A stretch of 64,000 nt of DNA, taken from NCBI GenBank assembly GCA_963513935.1, contig OY740772.1, positions 8,884,607-8,948,606 of the forward strand, given 5' to 3'. Source of the stretch: Aphrophora alni. Its lineage: Eukaryota > Arthropoda > Insecta > Hemiptera > Aphrophoridae. The notes under the pieces are model-generated. The model was not told the origin of the DNA. It searched no databases and was given only the letters and a program-made list of their open reading frames with translations. Shown in pieces: positions 10,851 to 22,854 of the stretch (the stretch's first letter is position 1; each line of letters opens with the position of its first letter). A program made the translations under genes and the position numbers.

Positions 10851-13614
10851 GTAAGTCCCTTTTTAGTTTTTCGTAGTATAATTATTAGTAATCAATAATT
10901 ATAATACTTTTTTTTTCTTAGTTTTGTTTTTTAATAAATTATTCAACCTTTAATAAACCAGAAAGTCTATTTATTAAAATAGGGTGTCGGATTATTTTAT
11001 TCGTTTCGAGAGATTTTAACGAAGGGTGTAAACGAAGTTTTCGTATACAGAATGTTTTTAAATAAATGGAGAAAATTTGGGGGTTGATTTATTACATACA
11101 AATAAGTAAAACAAATCTCTAAATTTTTATCAAACTTTTCAGTTTAACTTTTATAGATTTATTGTTTTTTATAAAGTAATTTATAACTTAAAAAATTACT
11201 TTATATATAAATTTTAATTTGATATGTAAATTTATAAGTTTGATTATAAGAATGTATAAAAAACCAAGACTATATGTTAGAAACACTAATTGGAGGCTCT
11301 TTAAATTAATAATTAACATAATTAATTTTTTAGATAACTTGCAAAAGACGAAATATTTTGTTTTCTATGAATAACAGGTTGATATAGCCTATTTTCGTTT
11401 ATTTTAGTTATCTACACACGATCATTTTCATTTTTTAAAATTTTAATTTTTTTATATATTTTTTTTATAATTGATTTTAACAGAAGTTTATGATTTTTTG
11501 AATATTTTACCTCGAAATATAACTTTTAATTATTCAATAATAACACAGGTTAACGGGTATCATAAATTTCTAAGTGGTAATAAATTTTGTTTTATATGTA
11601 ACTCTGTTATCCTTTAATATATAACATACCAATTTAAATGGCCGTCATATTTAAAACGTTCAAAATAAAAGCTTGGTTTTTGTTATACCAATAAAAGGTT
11701 CATTAAAAAAATTAGTATTTAAATTTGAATTGTATATATGGTCTATTTATGAAGCTATGAATTTGTTTAAAAATTCACAAACAGATCAACAGAAAAAATA
11801 AAGTGTTTAAAGGAGATTTTCAGTGACACTCTGTACAACCACTGCTAAAAGTGATTTCAATGAGTGATTTGTACGAAGTCCAGTAGACAAATTTTATGAT
11901 TAAATGGCTTACTAATTTTAAGATCCATACAAGTAATTTTTTGTTTAGTTTGTTTTTATAATTGTTAAAATAATAAACATGTTATTGGATAGTCAAGGGG
12001 AAGATATTTGTACATATAATTAAATTTTAAAATAATAAAGTAAAAAGAAGTATTAGGTAAGTTACTGGGCTTGGAAGGTATTACAGTATAACAAGCTCAT
12101 AAGCCAACATTTCTCATAAGTCAAGCTCAACATTTAGTTTGGAAGGTATTATTAAAAAAAAAAAAAAAAAAAAAAAAACTTGTATATCAATTTCCAATTC
12201 CAGAAACGTTCTTCAAGCATTCGCTTTTATTATTAAATTGGTTTAAATCAATGACTATTGCGTTATTTTATTTTATAGATATTTATTGCGTGGGTACTTG
12301 AATATTTTAATGTATCCATTATTCTACGTATTACACACACATACACCTCTGCTCCACCTCCGCCATATTGGATTTATAGGTTATAAGAATAATGATAAAC
12401 GTTCCATTGATGTAATTTTTCATCTCAGAATTATTATTTATGTTTTATTTGATAAGTTTACATTTTATAGGAACATATTTATTTATTTTTGTCACAAAAT
12501 TAGTATTTTTTTAGAATTATTATAATTTTGTTTTTAATTATTTATGCGTTACATGGTAATCGATATGATTAAAAAGAAAACATTCCTTTCTTGTCTATTG
12601 CAGGAAATAATGTTTTACTATTTTACTTAAGAAATAAAGCAGATAGAAAGTTTTTAAGTATGTGCACACATGGAATTTAATTGGAAATTACTGGGATTTG
12701 TTGATAACAACTCATACATTTTATTTATTTAATTTCTTTTTATTGTACAGAGCTGTACAAATATGGGAATGAATATTTTAAAAATAATTTTTAACTACGA
12801 CATTGGGGGAAAATGGTTTAAGAGAAGAAGCAATTTTAACAATTGATAGAATAGTGAAATGTTGAAAACGGGAAATTGCGAGAAAGGTATAACAGAAAAG
12901 TAGGATATGGAAAAAAAGAGGGGAGGAAGAAGAAATACGCAAATGAAGAGACGCTGAAATAAGAACAGTACATTTGAAGACAGAAATACACGTATACAAA
13001 ACATAAGAACAAATTTGGGGAATTTTAAGCTTTGCTAAAGTTTGAGATTGTTTTTGGAAAACAATAACTCAAATGACTTCCTATTTACAAAATTTACATA
13101 ATAGGAGCACCGGGAAACTAATGGGTGATGTAGTTCATCAAGATAAATTTATTTTTATCAATTAACTTACGACCTAAAATTAAAATATTAACATCTCTGC
13201 ACTTTACGATGAAGGAGAAAAACTATTTTGTTAACAGTTTAATATAAGAAACATATATCGAATGTTGCCATTTTGAAACTGTTTAGTATAAAATTAGAAC
13301 TTTTGTAGACATGTAAATATTTCCTAAGCACGTATAATATACAAGGACTCGATATTTAAATTTGTTTCATCGACATAGGTTGTTTTGTTTTACTCCTAAT
13401 GACACATTTCCGAATAGATGTTTTTTTGCAGTTTTTGATTATTTAGACTACCTAAATCGATCTGTCATATAAAAGGTACTAAAGACAAAAAATTTTGATT
13501 TACTATGTTGTAATAATTATGAACGTTTTATGTAAATATTTACCATTAACAAGTAAATCGTTTCCCCCCGTTTAAAACATTTTGGGATCAAATTTAAGAC
13601 AATCACACTCTGTT
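10851..13614 (+). other. Intron 1, first part: no recognisable element
   Basis: Very AT-rich intronic DNA. A run of 25 A lies at 12154-12178. The block just before it (CTCATAAGTCAAGCTCAACA, about 12112-12131) recurs near 45170, so it belongs to a dispersed repeat. The open frames at 12286-12525 and 12778-13004 are low-complexity and are not called. Confidence 0.5.
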
Positions 13615-13616
13615 TA

Positions 13617-14255
13617 TACCAGGTGTCAAAGTCCCGGACCCTTAAGTAACTTTTAAACTTTAAAAGCTCCAAGTTTCTAAATGTTTTTTGATGTAAAAAC
13701 ATTATATTTTGACATTATAAGGTAAACTGAATCCTACCAAAAATGTTTTTCAGGGGATAACTCAAAATTTTCAAACATAAAGACCCATGGAATATTACCT
13801 CATTTTATATGTCTTGTTTAATAGAAAATAAACGCCCAAACTAGAAGTCGCTGTCTTATTAAAATCCAAAATGGCGTCGGAATATACTCTAAGGAAAATA
13901 ATAAGGAGGCAAAATTATAAAAGAAAAAACTTTGCTGTTGCTTTATTCAAGTTTACGAGTTAAAAAATTTATTTTTTCAGAATTTTAATTTTTTAATTAT
14001 AATACTAAATTAGAATGTTTGTTCCGTCTCCATTTGGAATTGGAGAAATAGCGTCTTCTATTTTGGAAGTGTTTTTCTACTAAATACGACTTTTAAATTG
14101 AGATACAAATGACTCGATGAGATTTTACATTTGAAAATTTTGAGTTGCCTCCCCCCCAAAACCCACTTTGGGGTGAAATTCAATTTAACTTATAATTTTG
14201 AAATCCCGGGAAGGTTTAATTTACTGAACTTTCCCGGTATTTTTGACACCTGGTA
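13617..14255. mobile_element. Foldback/MITE-like element with TA target duplication
   Basis: The termini are perfect inverted repeats of TACCAGGTGTCAAA (13617-13630 and 14242-14255). The arms continue with decayed pairing: TCCCGG blocks near both ends and AACTCAAAATTTTCAAA in both arms. It is flanked directly by TA (13615-13616 and 14256-14257), the target duplication typical of Tc1/mariner-type elements. No transposase frame exists, so it is non-autonomous. It lies inside intron 1. Confidence 0.8.
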
Positions 14256-14589
14256 TAGAGACATGCGATGATCACATTATTTGACCATTTGGGTTTACTC
14301 TTACCTTTTTTTACGTCCCTTAAACTAATGGTCATCGGTGCCTAGGAGGAAGACCTCACCCTCTTCGAGATATCGTCAATTCTTTGTTGTTCCTTTCACT
14401 CTTCCCACTCCTTTAGTTTTGTTTTCCGAAGGTTTTGTTTCCATCACTTTTCTTAAGAACTACGCAGATTATCCCGTCTCAATTCATGTTGTCTACAGGT
14501 CGTCTTATATCAAATACCTCATTTCCACTGCAGTTTTCTACGTTTAATCTTTTTGGTCATGGGTCAGCTTTCCACCCTATAAGTAATCA

Positions 14590-14603
14590 TTAAATATATA
14601 TAG

Positions 14604-14650
<47 letters not shown>
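14590..14650. repeat. (TA)n microsatellite
   Basis: An essentially pure TA run of about 40 bases (14607-14647) is preceded by a short interrupted TA block. Confidence 0.9.
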
Positions 14651-15239
14651 TTCATAACCTATTAAAGTAATACTTTTCTGGTAATACACTTTATTAGTTT
14701 TTTACTCGGTTTTGTATTGCATGATTTTGTGAAAATTGTTTCCATAAAATTAAACTCACTCTAGTTTTCGCCCTTTCCCTCTTTTATTTCCCCTTATATA
14801 CATAATTATACTATTTTCTATATTTAAAATGAAACCCCTCAAATCTAAACTTTCATTGCAATTTATTTCACCACTAAGAATAACGTCAAAATCATAAAGC
14901 AATTCATAAAATCAATAATATATCCTACCAGTGTTATTTGATTGTATTTTTTGTCACAGAGACTGTACGAGTAAAATTTTATTCAATAGAAAGGAGTTTT
15001 ATTATGCAGTTTGACTACACATATCTTGTTTAATTTCTTAACTAGGAAAACTGGTTACATAGCTTCAGAATGGTGGCATACTTAAAAAAGTTCTTCTTTT
15101 AATCTAATATATAAATTATGTACGTTTGTTTCCAAATATAGTTTTAATTTAAAAAAAAGTTAATAAACAATAAAATTTTTGAATTTTTATCTCAAAATTT
15201 AAAAGTAAAAATATATAAAATGTCCAATATTTTTTAGTT

Positions 15240-16110
15240 AATTATACAGAATAACGATATACAACATCAAAATTTCCTTCTTAATAATTTCAGCAAAAGG
15301 TTTGCAATTTTCGTTTGTCGGCTATTTTAATTTAAAACTGCAAGTCTGTTTTGTAAAATCACTACGTAATTTTAAAAGTGAATCTTCCTTTTGGTCTATT
15401 TAAATCTTACTTTATCATTGGCGCTTTTTTCAACAATTGCACAACCGATTTGAATGAAATTTTGAATGTAATTAGAACAAATCAAGACAGATCGTGGAGA
15501 AATTTGTAATTCACATAGTGCTTTGAGCAAATAGTATAGAATGATGACAAACAAAAAATCAAAATTTCCTTTTCAATCACTTGAGATAAAATTTTCCAAT
15601 TTTAATTTGACCGTCTTTTAATCTAAAATTGCACGTTTGTTGTTATAAAACAATACGAAAATTTAAAAGTAAAGCTTCCTTGTGATGAACTAAAATCTTA
15701 TTTTTATTATTGACGCTTTTTTTCAACAATTACACGACAGTTTTGAATGGAATTTAGCATATAATTACAACAAATCTAGTCAGGTAGTGGAGAATTTCGC
15801 AATTCACTTACGCTTTGAGTAAATAGTATATAATGATGATAAACAAAATCAAAATTTCTTCTCAATCGCCTCAGCTAAAAATTTGCAATTTTAATTTGTC
15901 GGTTCTTTTAACCTAAAATAGTACGTCTGTTTTCTAAAACACCCTAAACAATTTTTAAAGAGTAGCTTTCTTGTGACTAATTCAAATATTATTATATCAT
16001 TGACGTTTTTTCTCAGCAATTACAGGAACGATTTGAATGAAATTTTGCATATAATTAGAACAAAACCAAAACAATTCGTGGATAATTTTATAATTCACGT
16101 AGTATTTTTA
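15240..16110. repeat. Three-copy tandem repeat, unit about 290 bp
   Basis: The phrase CAAAATTTC recurs at about 15268, 15560 and 15850. Each time it is followed by CTAAAATTG-like, CTTCCTTGTG-like and TTTTTCAACAATTAC-like blocks and a TTTGAATGAAATTTTG-like block. The copies are diverged. The last phrase resembles the widespread insect repeat phrase about a following GATTTNAATGAAATTTT, so the unit may be transposon-derived. Confidence 0.7.
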
Positions 16111-16554
16111 GTTATTTGAGATCAAATGAAATCCAATGCACAAATTAACCTACTGTCGTCTGCCGTCTGCACAGTCCAAACAAGGTGACCTTGTTTTATT
16201 AAATTTCATTTCACTCACTGAAGAAGATTAAAGTGTATTTTCATTCGTTACAATTTTGAGATTTAAATAATATTTTTCTCAAACACAGTTTAAAAATGTT
16301 TTATTAAATATTATTAAAATGTAGCTTTTATAGATCTAAACAGTTCTTATTGGTTGGAATTCATAAACAAAAAAACCTTTTTAGAAGCTATTGGTGAAAA
16401 ATGATTCTTCGTAGATCTAAGAGGTTAATTTATGAAAATAGATTCCACCGATTTAGTTGAAATTTTGTTCTAATTTAAAGAATTATGATTAAAACCAGTG
16501 TAAGAAATTGTATCCAAGGAAATTACGATACAGGAGTAATAGTTGAAAATTGAA

Positions 16555-16900
16555 TGTTTAAAAACTTCTTTCAATCAAATATAACGAGCTTGTGACACAA
16601 TTGAATCAAACTTAGGCTTTTTAAATATATCATTTTAAACAATTCCAATTAACTGGGGGAGGAGGCTTCTTTACTTTATATCATGTATAAGAAATTGATG
16701 GAGGGTCAGTAATGAAAAAACCACTAAAATCTCTTTCAATAAAATATGACGTTCATGACGAGTTTGCGACACAGGTGAGTAAGCTTAGGCTCTTTAAATA
16801 CAACTTTTTAAACAATTCAAATTTACTGGGAGGGGGAGTGGCTTCTATACTTTTGATCTTGTATAATAAATTGATGGAGGGTCAATAATAAAAAAATTAC
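16555..16900. repeat. Two-copy tandem duplication, unit about 176 bp
   Basis: Two diverged copies share CTTTCAAT, GCGACAC or GTGACAC, CTTAGGCT, AACAATT, ACTGGGNGGGGG, GGCTTCT and GATGGAGGGTCA. The last phrase recurs at about 16700 and 16876, which gives the spacing. Confidence 0.75.
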
Positions 16901-16906
16901 AATTTT

Positions 16907-17690
16907 TTGTTTTCCTGTATTAAGTATAAATCATTTTTAGAATTGAAGTGGCAAATATTTTGGTTAGGATTATGTTTTTCAGACGGTCAGTATATTTCTG
17001 TACAATATTTGTTAATGTTTGTATTGTATTTAATGACTATTCAACCTTATTATTCCTACAACTCGCTACTAAATTCCTCTTTGTTGTTTCGGCGTGCCTC
17101 AATTAATTATGTTTGTAATTTAAAACCGTCAGCAGGTAGATTTATTTTAATCTCATTGTTTCATCTCGAACAAGTTCCGGTACAATTCCTCAAGGCGATT
17201 TCGCAACATCAATTAAATCTATAAAACTTTGTCTTACGTAGACGCCATTATTCAACAAAATCTATGACACAATACGATCAAGTAGTGTGTGCGCGAAGTG
17301 TTCTGGCGCCTATCCACCTGTCGGGCGTGGCGAACTCAAGAATGTGGTTGACCTTTGCCATTTTAGGTTATGTTTCTGTTCAATTTTGACAAATTACATT
17401 TTAAACGAAGAGTAGATAAACGAGCAGAGATACAGTTTTGTTTAAACTGGGTTAATAATATGCAAGAGAAATATATATACGTATCTGTAACGCCCATGAG
17501 AGTGCCTTGCCCAATGAAAGGTTTCGCTTTCTTTCGCCGAGTAAATAAAAAAAGAAAGTACAACCTTCAATTTGTAAGTTTTATTTAAAGAATTTGAGGT
17601 TATTTTCATTACCGTTGTGGGGGATATTTAAAAGTATTGTTGCTCTAAACGTAAATGCAATTTAGGGTAACCAGATTGAAACTAATTTAG
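16907..17690. other. Intronic stretch without a supported gene
   Basis: A 105-codon frame at 16907-17224 begins at a TTG, lacks a good ATG and has no recognisable domain. A 72-codon ATG frame at 17370-17588 is rich in Lys/Arg and aromatic residues and is also unrecognised. Neither has splice or promoter support, so neither is called. The block at 17230-17340 is less AT-rich than its surroundings. Confidence 0.35.
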
Positions 17691-17695
17691 GCGAA

Positions 17696-17823
17696 ACCTA
17701 ACCTAACCTAAACTAACCTAACCTAACCTAACCTAACCTAACCTAACCTAACCTAACCTAACCTAACCTAACCTAACCTAATCTAACATAACCTAACATA
17801 ACCTAAACTAACCTAACCTAACC
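17696..17823 (-). repeat. Interstitial telomere-type array, CCTAA orientation
   Basis: About 25 pentamers of CCTAA, read as TTAGG on the minus strand, with a few variants (AACTAA, ATCTAA, ACATAA). The orientation is opposite to the arrays at 8-10 kb and 23.7 kb. Confidence 0.95.
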
Positions 17824-18082
17824 ACTTTCTCAACGAAATATAAAGACAACTGAAGAATACGTGGTAATTTCGAATCTTTCAAAATATTATTTGCAGAAAA
17901 TATAATTTAAATTCTCAATTTTTCATTTTTATTCACTTTTCAGAAATCTCCAAGATGGAATATAATAAAAATCAAACTGGTAGAATTGTCTAGTAACTAC
18001 TTCTAAAAAATAAATATATCGACGATGGAGTATCTATTTTATAACAACAATAACAATAAAATTGTTTACGTATTGTTTATAG

Positions 18083-18942
18083 AAAGTAGAAATAAAGTAT
18101 CTTACCCCCCCCCCCAACTTTTCCCAAATTTCTTGTCATATCGCTTTCGGACTAAAAAAGTTTCTGTGTAATTATTTATACCTCATTGTTTTGTGATATG
18201 TTAAAATTTTCGGCCGCCATTACGAATCCGCCTTATTGGATTTGAATTTGAGACATTTTTTCAATAGCAAGTGGTGTTATGATATATGATTTAACATCAA
18301 TGTTAAACTGATATCTCTCCCCTATCTCCAGTTATTCACTAAAAACCAAAGGAAATGCATGAAATTTTACTATTTTTCGAATACTGCTAATTTAATGTTT
18401 TAATTGTGTGAGACCCATGTTGCTGAACCAGATTTTAATTTTCACTTCAATTTTCTACATCATTGTAAAACATCGTGTTTAAAATGATTTGTAAATAAGA
18501 ATCGAAGATACTTATTAGTAATTAATAATTCAAGTTGTAGTACTGAACTACAACTACATAATCAAAGTCTATGTAGTAGCATGGATCTTACGTAATAGTT
18601 GTAACATTTAAGTTGCAGTTGAAAAAAGTCGAATTTCATACGCTTCCTCTGGTTTTTCGTAAATAACTAAACATAGGTGAGAGATATCAAAAAATGATTT
18701 ACAACACTGAAATCAGAGTTAAACAACGATGTTAAATCATGTTTGAAAACATTATGTTGCCATGAAAAAAATGATTGAAATTCAATATGGCAGACGAAAA
18801 TTTTAAAACATCACAAAATATAGTTTAAGTAATTTATAATATAATTGAGTAATATAGTACGTAATCTTCATTTAGTTGGAAATCAATATGAGGAAAACTG
18901 TGGAAAATGAAGGGGGTAAGAAACTTTATTTCCACCCTGTGC
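18083..18942. mobile_element. Foldback element, about 860 bp
   Basis: The left arm (18083 to about 18370) and right arm (about 18640-18942) are inverted copies. Outer ends: GAAATAAAGTATCTTACCCCC versus GGGGGTAAGAAACTTTATTTCC. Inner parts: GAGAGATATCA near 18680 opposite TGATATCTCTCCC near 18310, and TTGGTTTTTAG / GGTTTTTCGTAAATAACT. The right terminus reads CACCCTGTG, the family end. A smaller palindrome lies in the loop around 18515-18560 (AAGTTGTAGTACTGAAC and its partner). There is no coding frame. Confidence 0.75.
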
Positions 18943-20548
18943 ACAAAAATTGTTTTAAAAAGTTTTAAAAATTCAACACAAATTTTATTAGATAGTTTAA
19001 TCAGAAATGTGGTTACCGTTAATTGTCTAAATATTTACAAAAGAAAAAGTTTTTTTTTCTTTTTTGACTAACAAAACTTTTTTCTTTTTGTAGCACAGAG
19101 CTTCCTTTAACCTACAGGAATATTTATAAATTCACACAAACATTTTTTTCTAGGCTAATGTTGGGTGTTGGAGATAATTACTAAGTATTAATGTTTACAG
19201 TTTTTCGTCGATACAGTAGTTCGGTTATACTTTAAGTTAAAAAAAATATTTATTGTTAAAAAAGGAAAATATTTTGTTCTTGTAAATATTTTGCAAAGTT
19301 CACACTTTTTCAGATATTCGCCGTTTAAATGTTTAAATAGCCGCCATTTTGAAATGTGTAAAGGAAATCGGTTGATTATTTTTCTCAAATCGGGTGTTTA
19401 TAGCACGAAGTAGTATCCATAATTTCAACTCAATATAATTTACCGTTAAAAATATACAATTTCTTGCATTAAAAACACAAAATTGTGGCTAGAAAGAGGA
19501 ATAAACATTTGAGGAAATGTGTTTATATACACTTTTTCATTAGTTTTGAGGCAAGGAATAAGCTACAGAATTTTTGGAACGATATTTGTAAACACTCTGT
19601 ATATATGAACTTTACATTGATGATTGCACAATTCAACAACTAAACTTTTGCTAAAACAAGGAAGTTAAAAATTACCAGTTCTTCCTCGCCGTTCCTTTCA
19701 TTTCTTAAATCACGAGGATTTTAATTAACAGTGAAAGTAGTAAACGAAACAAAATATTCATTAACTTAACTTTAAAATTGTTAAGTAAAATATATGTAAT
19801 TAAAGATTTTATTTTCCAAATAGGAATTATTAAAAAAAAAAAAAAATATCTCTTTATTTTAGGCTTTAAAAGTTTGTACTATTCATTTCAGAATTATATA
19901 AAAAAAAAATTACAGAAGATATATAATACCTGGTACCATTTCAAAATGGTATCCAAATTAAATCATTAATAGAGCTTAATATATTCTGGTACGTTTTACA
20001 AAGTTTCCTCTTAATGCCCTAATTTTCGAAACTCGTATCTCAAAAATGTCTAAAAGAAGTTGAAATAAATTTAACACAAAAAATAACTTTATTTGATAAC
20101 TGGTTAAAAGTTTACTATTTTGATATCGACCCTTCATTTGACACCCCGTATCAGAAATTTCACACATGACCTTGACCTCATTACAGGATTATCATTTTTT
20201 CAGTATAGAAGATAATAATTATAAATAGAAATTGAAATTGTTGAAATGGTCAGCACATGGACCTTTTAATTTCATTCGCAGCCAAACTTTAAAAAAAATC
20301 TGAAATATTATAGATTACTAAATAAATTATGATCTTTTTTCATTATTTTCACCAGTAGAACTCGTCTTGAAATTCTTCCGTTTCTTTATGAAACACCCTG
20401 TATATGGAGCTCAAGTTTGGGGTTATAGTGATTTAACTTTAGAAAGGTTTGAATGTTTCCCTTTAGAACAAAATATTCACTTCTCAGACATACTACTAAT
20501 TTTTATATTATATTTTCTTAAATATGGAGTACCCTTTTGGCATGGCAA
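18943..20548. other. Intron 1: foldback-family traces only
   Basis: Family phrases occur (GCCGCCATTTTGAAA near 19342, ACACCCTGTATAT at 20392), but no complete arms. The short A/T-rich open frames here are not credible genes. Confidence 0.4.
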
Positions 20549-20700
20549 TCCTGAATAATTTAGTTGAATCTACACATTTTTTCATCTAGTCTTAGGTTAG
20601 GTTCCTCTCTTTCATCTTTAAAATCCGGTCTCACTTGATCAACTCTTGTTCTCTTCCGACCCTCACGCTTTTAGAAATATTCAAGCGCTAGGTTTCTCAC
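20549..20700 (+). repeat. Dispersed relative of the 8-10 kb satellite
   Basis: It shares the order of blocks seen at the left end of the satellite: AATCCTGA, AGTTGAATCTACACATTTTTT, TTAGGTTAGGTT, a CTCTCTTTCATCTT block, GGTCTCAC, TTGATCAACTCTTGTTCTCTT and CTCACGCTTTTAGA. It is a single diverged copy. Confidence 0.65.
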
Positions 20701-20777
20701 GATTCTCTTCTCAGCTTTCGCTGAACATCTTAAAGAAAAAACCCTATAATTACACTGACATTGAAGTATCAATTTTA

Positions 20778-21396
20778 CAGGGTGTTACAAAAAGGTTGGG
20801 TTGGCTATGCATTTTCATATTCTATGTGTGATTCTAAGCTGAAAATGAAGAATACATTTTTTTTCAATTTCCATTTTGTTTAGTAGCTAGACTCCATCTT
20901 GTTTTTTTACAAAAACTCACTGTAACTCTGGAAATAGATAAGATATCGAGTTCAAATTTGGAATAAGCATTTTACATGTTACGATTAACAAGTGTACAAA
21001 GCACAAAAAATTTATTTTTATAATTTTCCAAATGGCGGCCATTACAAATTTTTAACGTGAAATATCTCGAAAACCGTTAACTATACAAAAAATGTACAAG
21101 AGACAAAATATTTTTATTTTTTTAAATTTGTAACGGCTGCCATTTTGAAAATTATAAAAATTAATTCTTTGTATTTGGTACACTTTTAAATCGTAACATA
21201 CAAAATTCTTATTCCAAATTTGAACTCGATATCTTATCTATTTCCAGAGTTACAGTGAATTTTTGTAAAAAAAACAAAATGGCATCTAGCTGCTAAACAA
21301 AGTGGAAATTGAAAAAAATGTATTCTTCATTTTCAGCTTAGAATCACACATAGAATATGAAAATGCATAGCCAGCCCAACCTTTTGTAACACCCTG
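20778..21396. mobile_element. Foldback element with arms of about 275 bp, near-perfect
   Basis: The left arm 20778-21055 starts ACAGGGTGTTACAAAAAGG. The right arm 21124-21396 ends CCTTTTGTAACACCCTG. The pairing is extensive: GCTATGCATTTTCATATTC, ATTCTAAGCTGAAAATGAAG, AAGATATCGAGTTCAAATTTG and ATGGCGGCCATTACAAATTT all have reverse-complement partners. The loop of about 68 bases holds ATATCTCGAAAACCG. It lies in intron 1 on the sense transcript, so the pre-mRNA would contain a long double-stranded stem. It is the best-preserved member of the family in this window. Confidence 0.9.
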
Positions 21397-22460
21397 AATA
21401 ACAAAATTTTACGGATTTTGTTGAAGATTTTGAAATTTACAAAGGTGAGAAAGATTGACCCACACATCATCTTTTAGATTTAACCTAACAACAATAAGGA
21501 TTTCGATTTGAACGAATAAAGAGATTAATGCTGGACAAGATAACAACTCAAGATAGACATGATCGGCAAAAACGTCACACCTTAGTAAAACACTTTGCCC
21601 AAAGTATAAACTCTGTTTTTGTGTTTTATTGTATGTTTTTCATATAATAAATGTGTTTTACTGACTTTATAACGATCTCCATGGAGCTAATTGACAATTT
21701 TGTGAAACCTGTAGATGAGACTATAAAAGTCTTGAAACCACGGCCTTTATGAAGTGAATTTTCAAACCACTATTCAGCAGGAAAAATAGGGTTTATTAAA
21801 CCTAGTTACTTAAACAATGAAAGTTTCTGGATAGGCGATAATGACTAAAGGTTTTTCGCCTAAAAAAAAAAAAAAGGACGAAAATTATATATAAAGGCAG
21901 ATGTTAAATTGTTCTAGTTACAAGCTTTAGTAATCAACATAAAATATTTTATAACATTTTTTCGTTTACCAGCTATTGCCAAAATTGGGTTTAACGCGTT
22001 ATTAGGTGAGCATTTAATGGTCTAACATTTGGTGGAAATGGGGGAAAGTACTGGTATAATTTGAACTTTTAAAAGTGTTTAACAAAAAGCAGTGACAGTA
22101 AAATGTAAAAGTTTTACTGGTGGGAATACAAGAGGAGTTTGGGAACACATGATGGATAGTTCAAATAAGACTAAATTCCATAATATTTACAGAGTATACA
22201 ATTTTTCTTCCAGGACTTACGGCTTACATAATATGTACAAGGAGTGTTATTTGTTTATTATTATTATAAGGCTTCTCCGTCGTCATCGCCTTATAAAAAA
22301 AAAGGAAGCAAAGAGTATAAAATAAAGACTAGCCTCTGAATACTCTACAGTACATTTTGTTTAGTTTACAACATATTTTTTTATGTTTAGAACGGTTCGA
22401 CGGATTGAGTTGCAACTTGAGATAATACCTCATAAGGTAAAGAATTATATAAAAAAATCT
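21397..22460. other. Intron 1, nothing recognised
   Basis: A 77-codon frame at 22092-22325 has no recognisable domain and runs into A-rich sequence. It is not called. Confidence 0.4.
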
Positions 22461-22548
22461 AATTAAATAACCCGTTTCATAATTGCGCCTGCTTAAATTC
22501 TTTTCTAAAAATTTAAGCAGGCGCCATTTTCAAACGGGTTAATTAATT
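22461..22548. repeat. Compact hairpin, 38-bp arms
   Basis: The left arm 22461-22499 and right arm 22511-22548 pair with about four or five mismatches around an 11-base loop. The paired core is GCGCCTGCTTAAAT with ATTTAAGCAGGCGC, and AACCCGTTT with AAACGGGTT. The size suits a tiny MITE or a microRNA-like fold. It lies in the sense orientation of intron 1. Confidence 0.75.
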
Positions 22549-22854
22549 AGGTTGGTTATTTTGTTCAAAGTAGTTCTTTACCCTTTTAGGTATTATGCCA
22601 AGTTTCAATTAAATCTGTTGAGACGTTCTGGGTTTAAACAATATTTTGTTAAAAAAACAAAATGGAGAATATCTGAGAAATTAGGCAATTCTGGATATAT
22701 TTTTATAGTGACTTTTTCTTAATTTCGATTTAGGAAACCACCTTCTGAACTTTTGGAAACACAATTTAACTGTTGATATTAAGAAAGTAATGATATACAC
22801 AATTACAAGGTTCAAAAAATCTGTGAAACAACTGTTTTAAACAAACTGGGTAAG

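Noticed and set aside
16907..17224. 105-codon plus-strand frame
   Set aside because: It opens at a TTG, has no domain, signal peptide or splice support, and lies in repeat-rich intron sequence.
17370..17588. 72-codon ATG frame with many basic residues
   Set aside because: No recognisable motif, no poly(A) signal close by, and a competing open frame on the other strand. It is kept only as a note.
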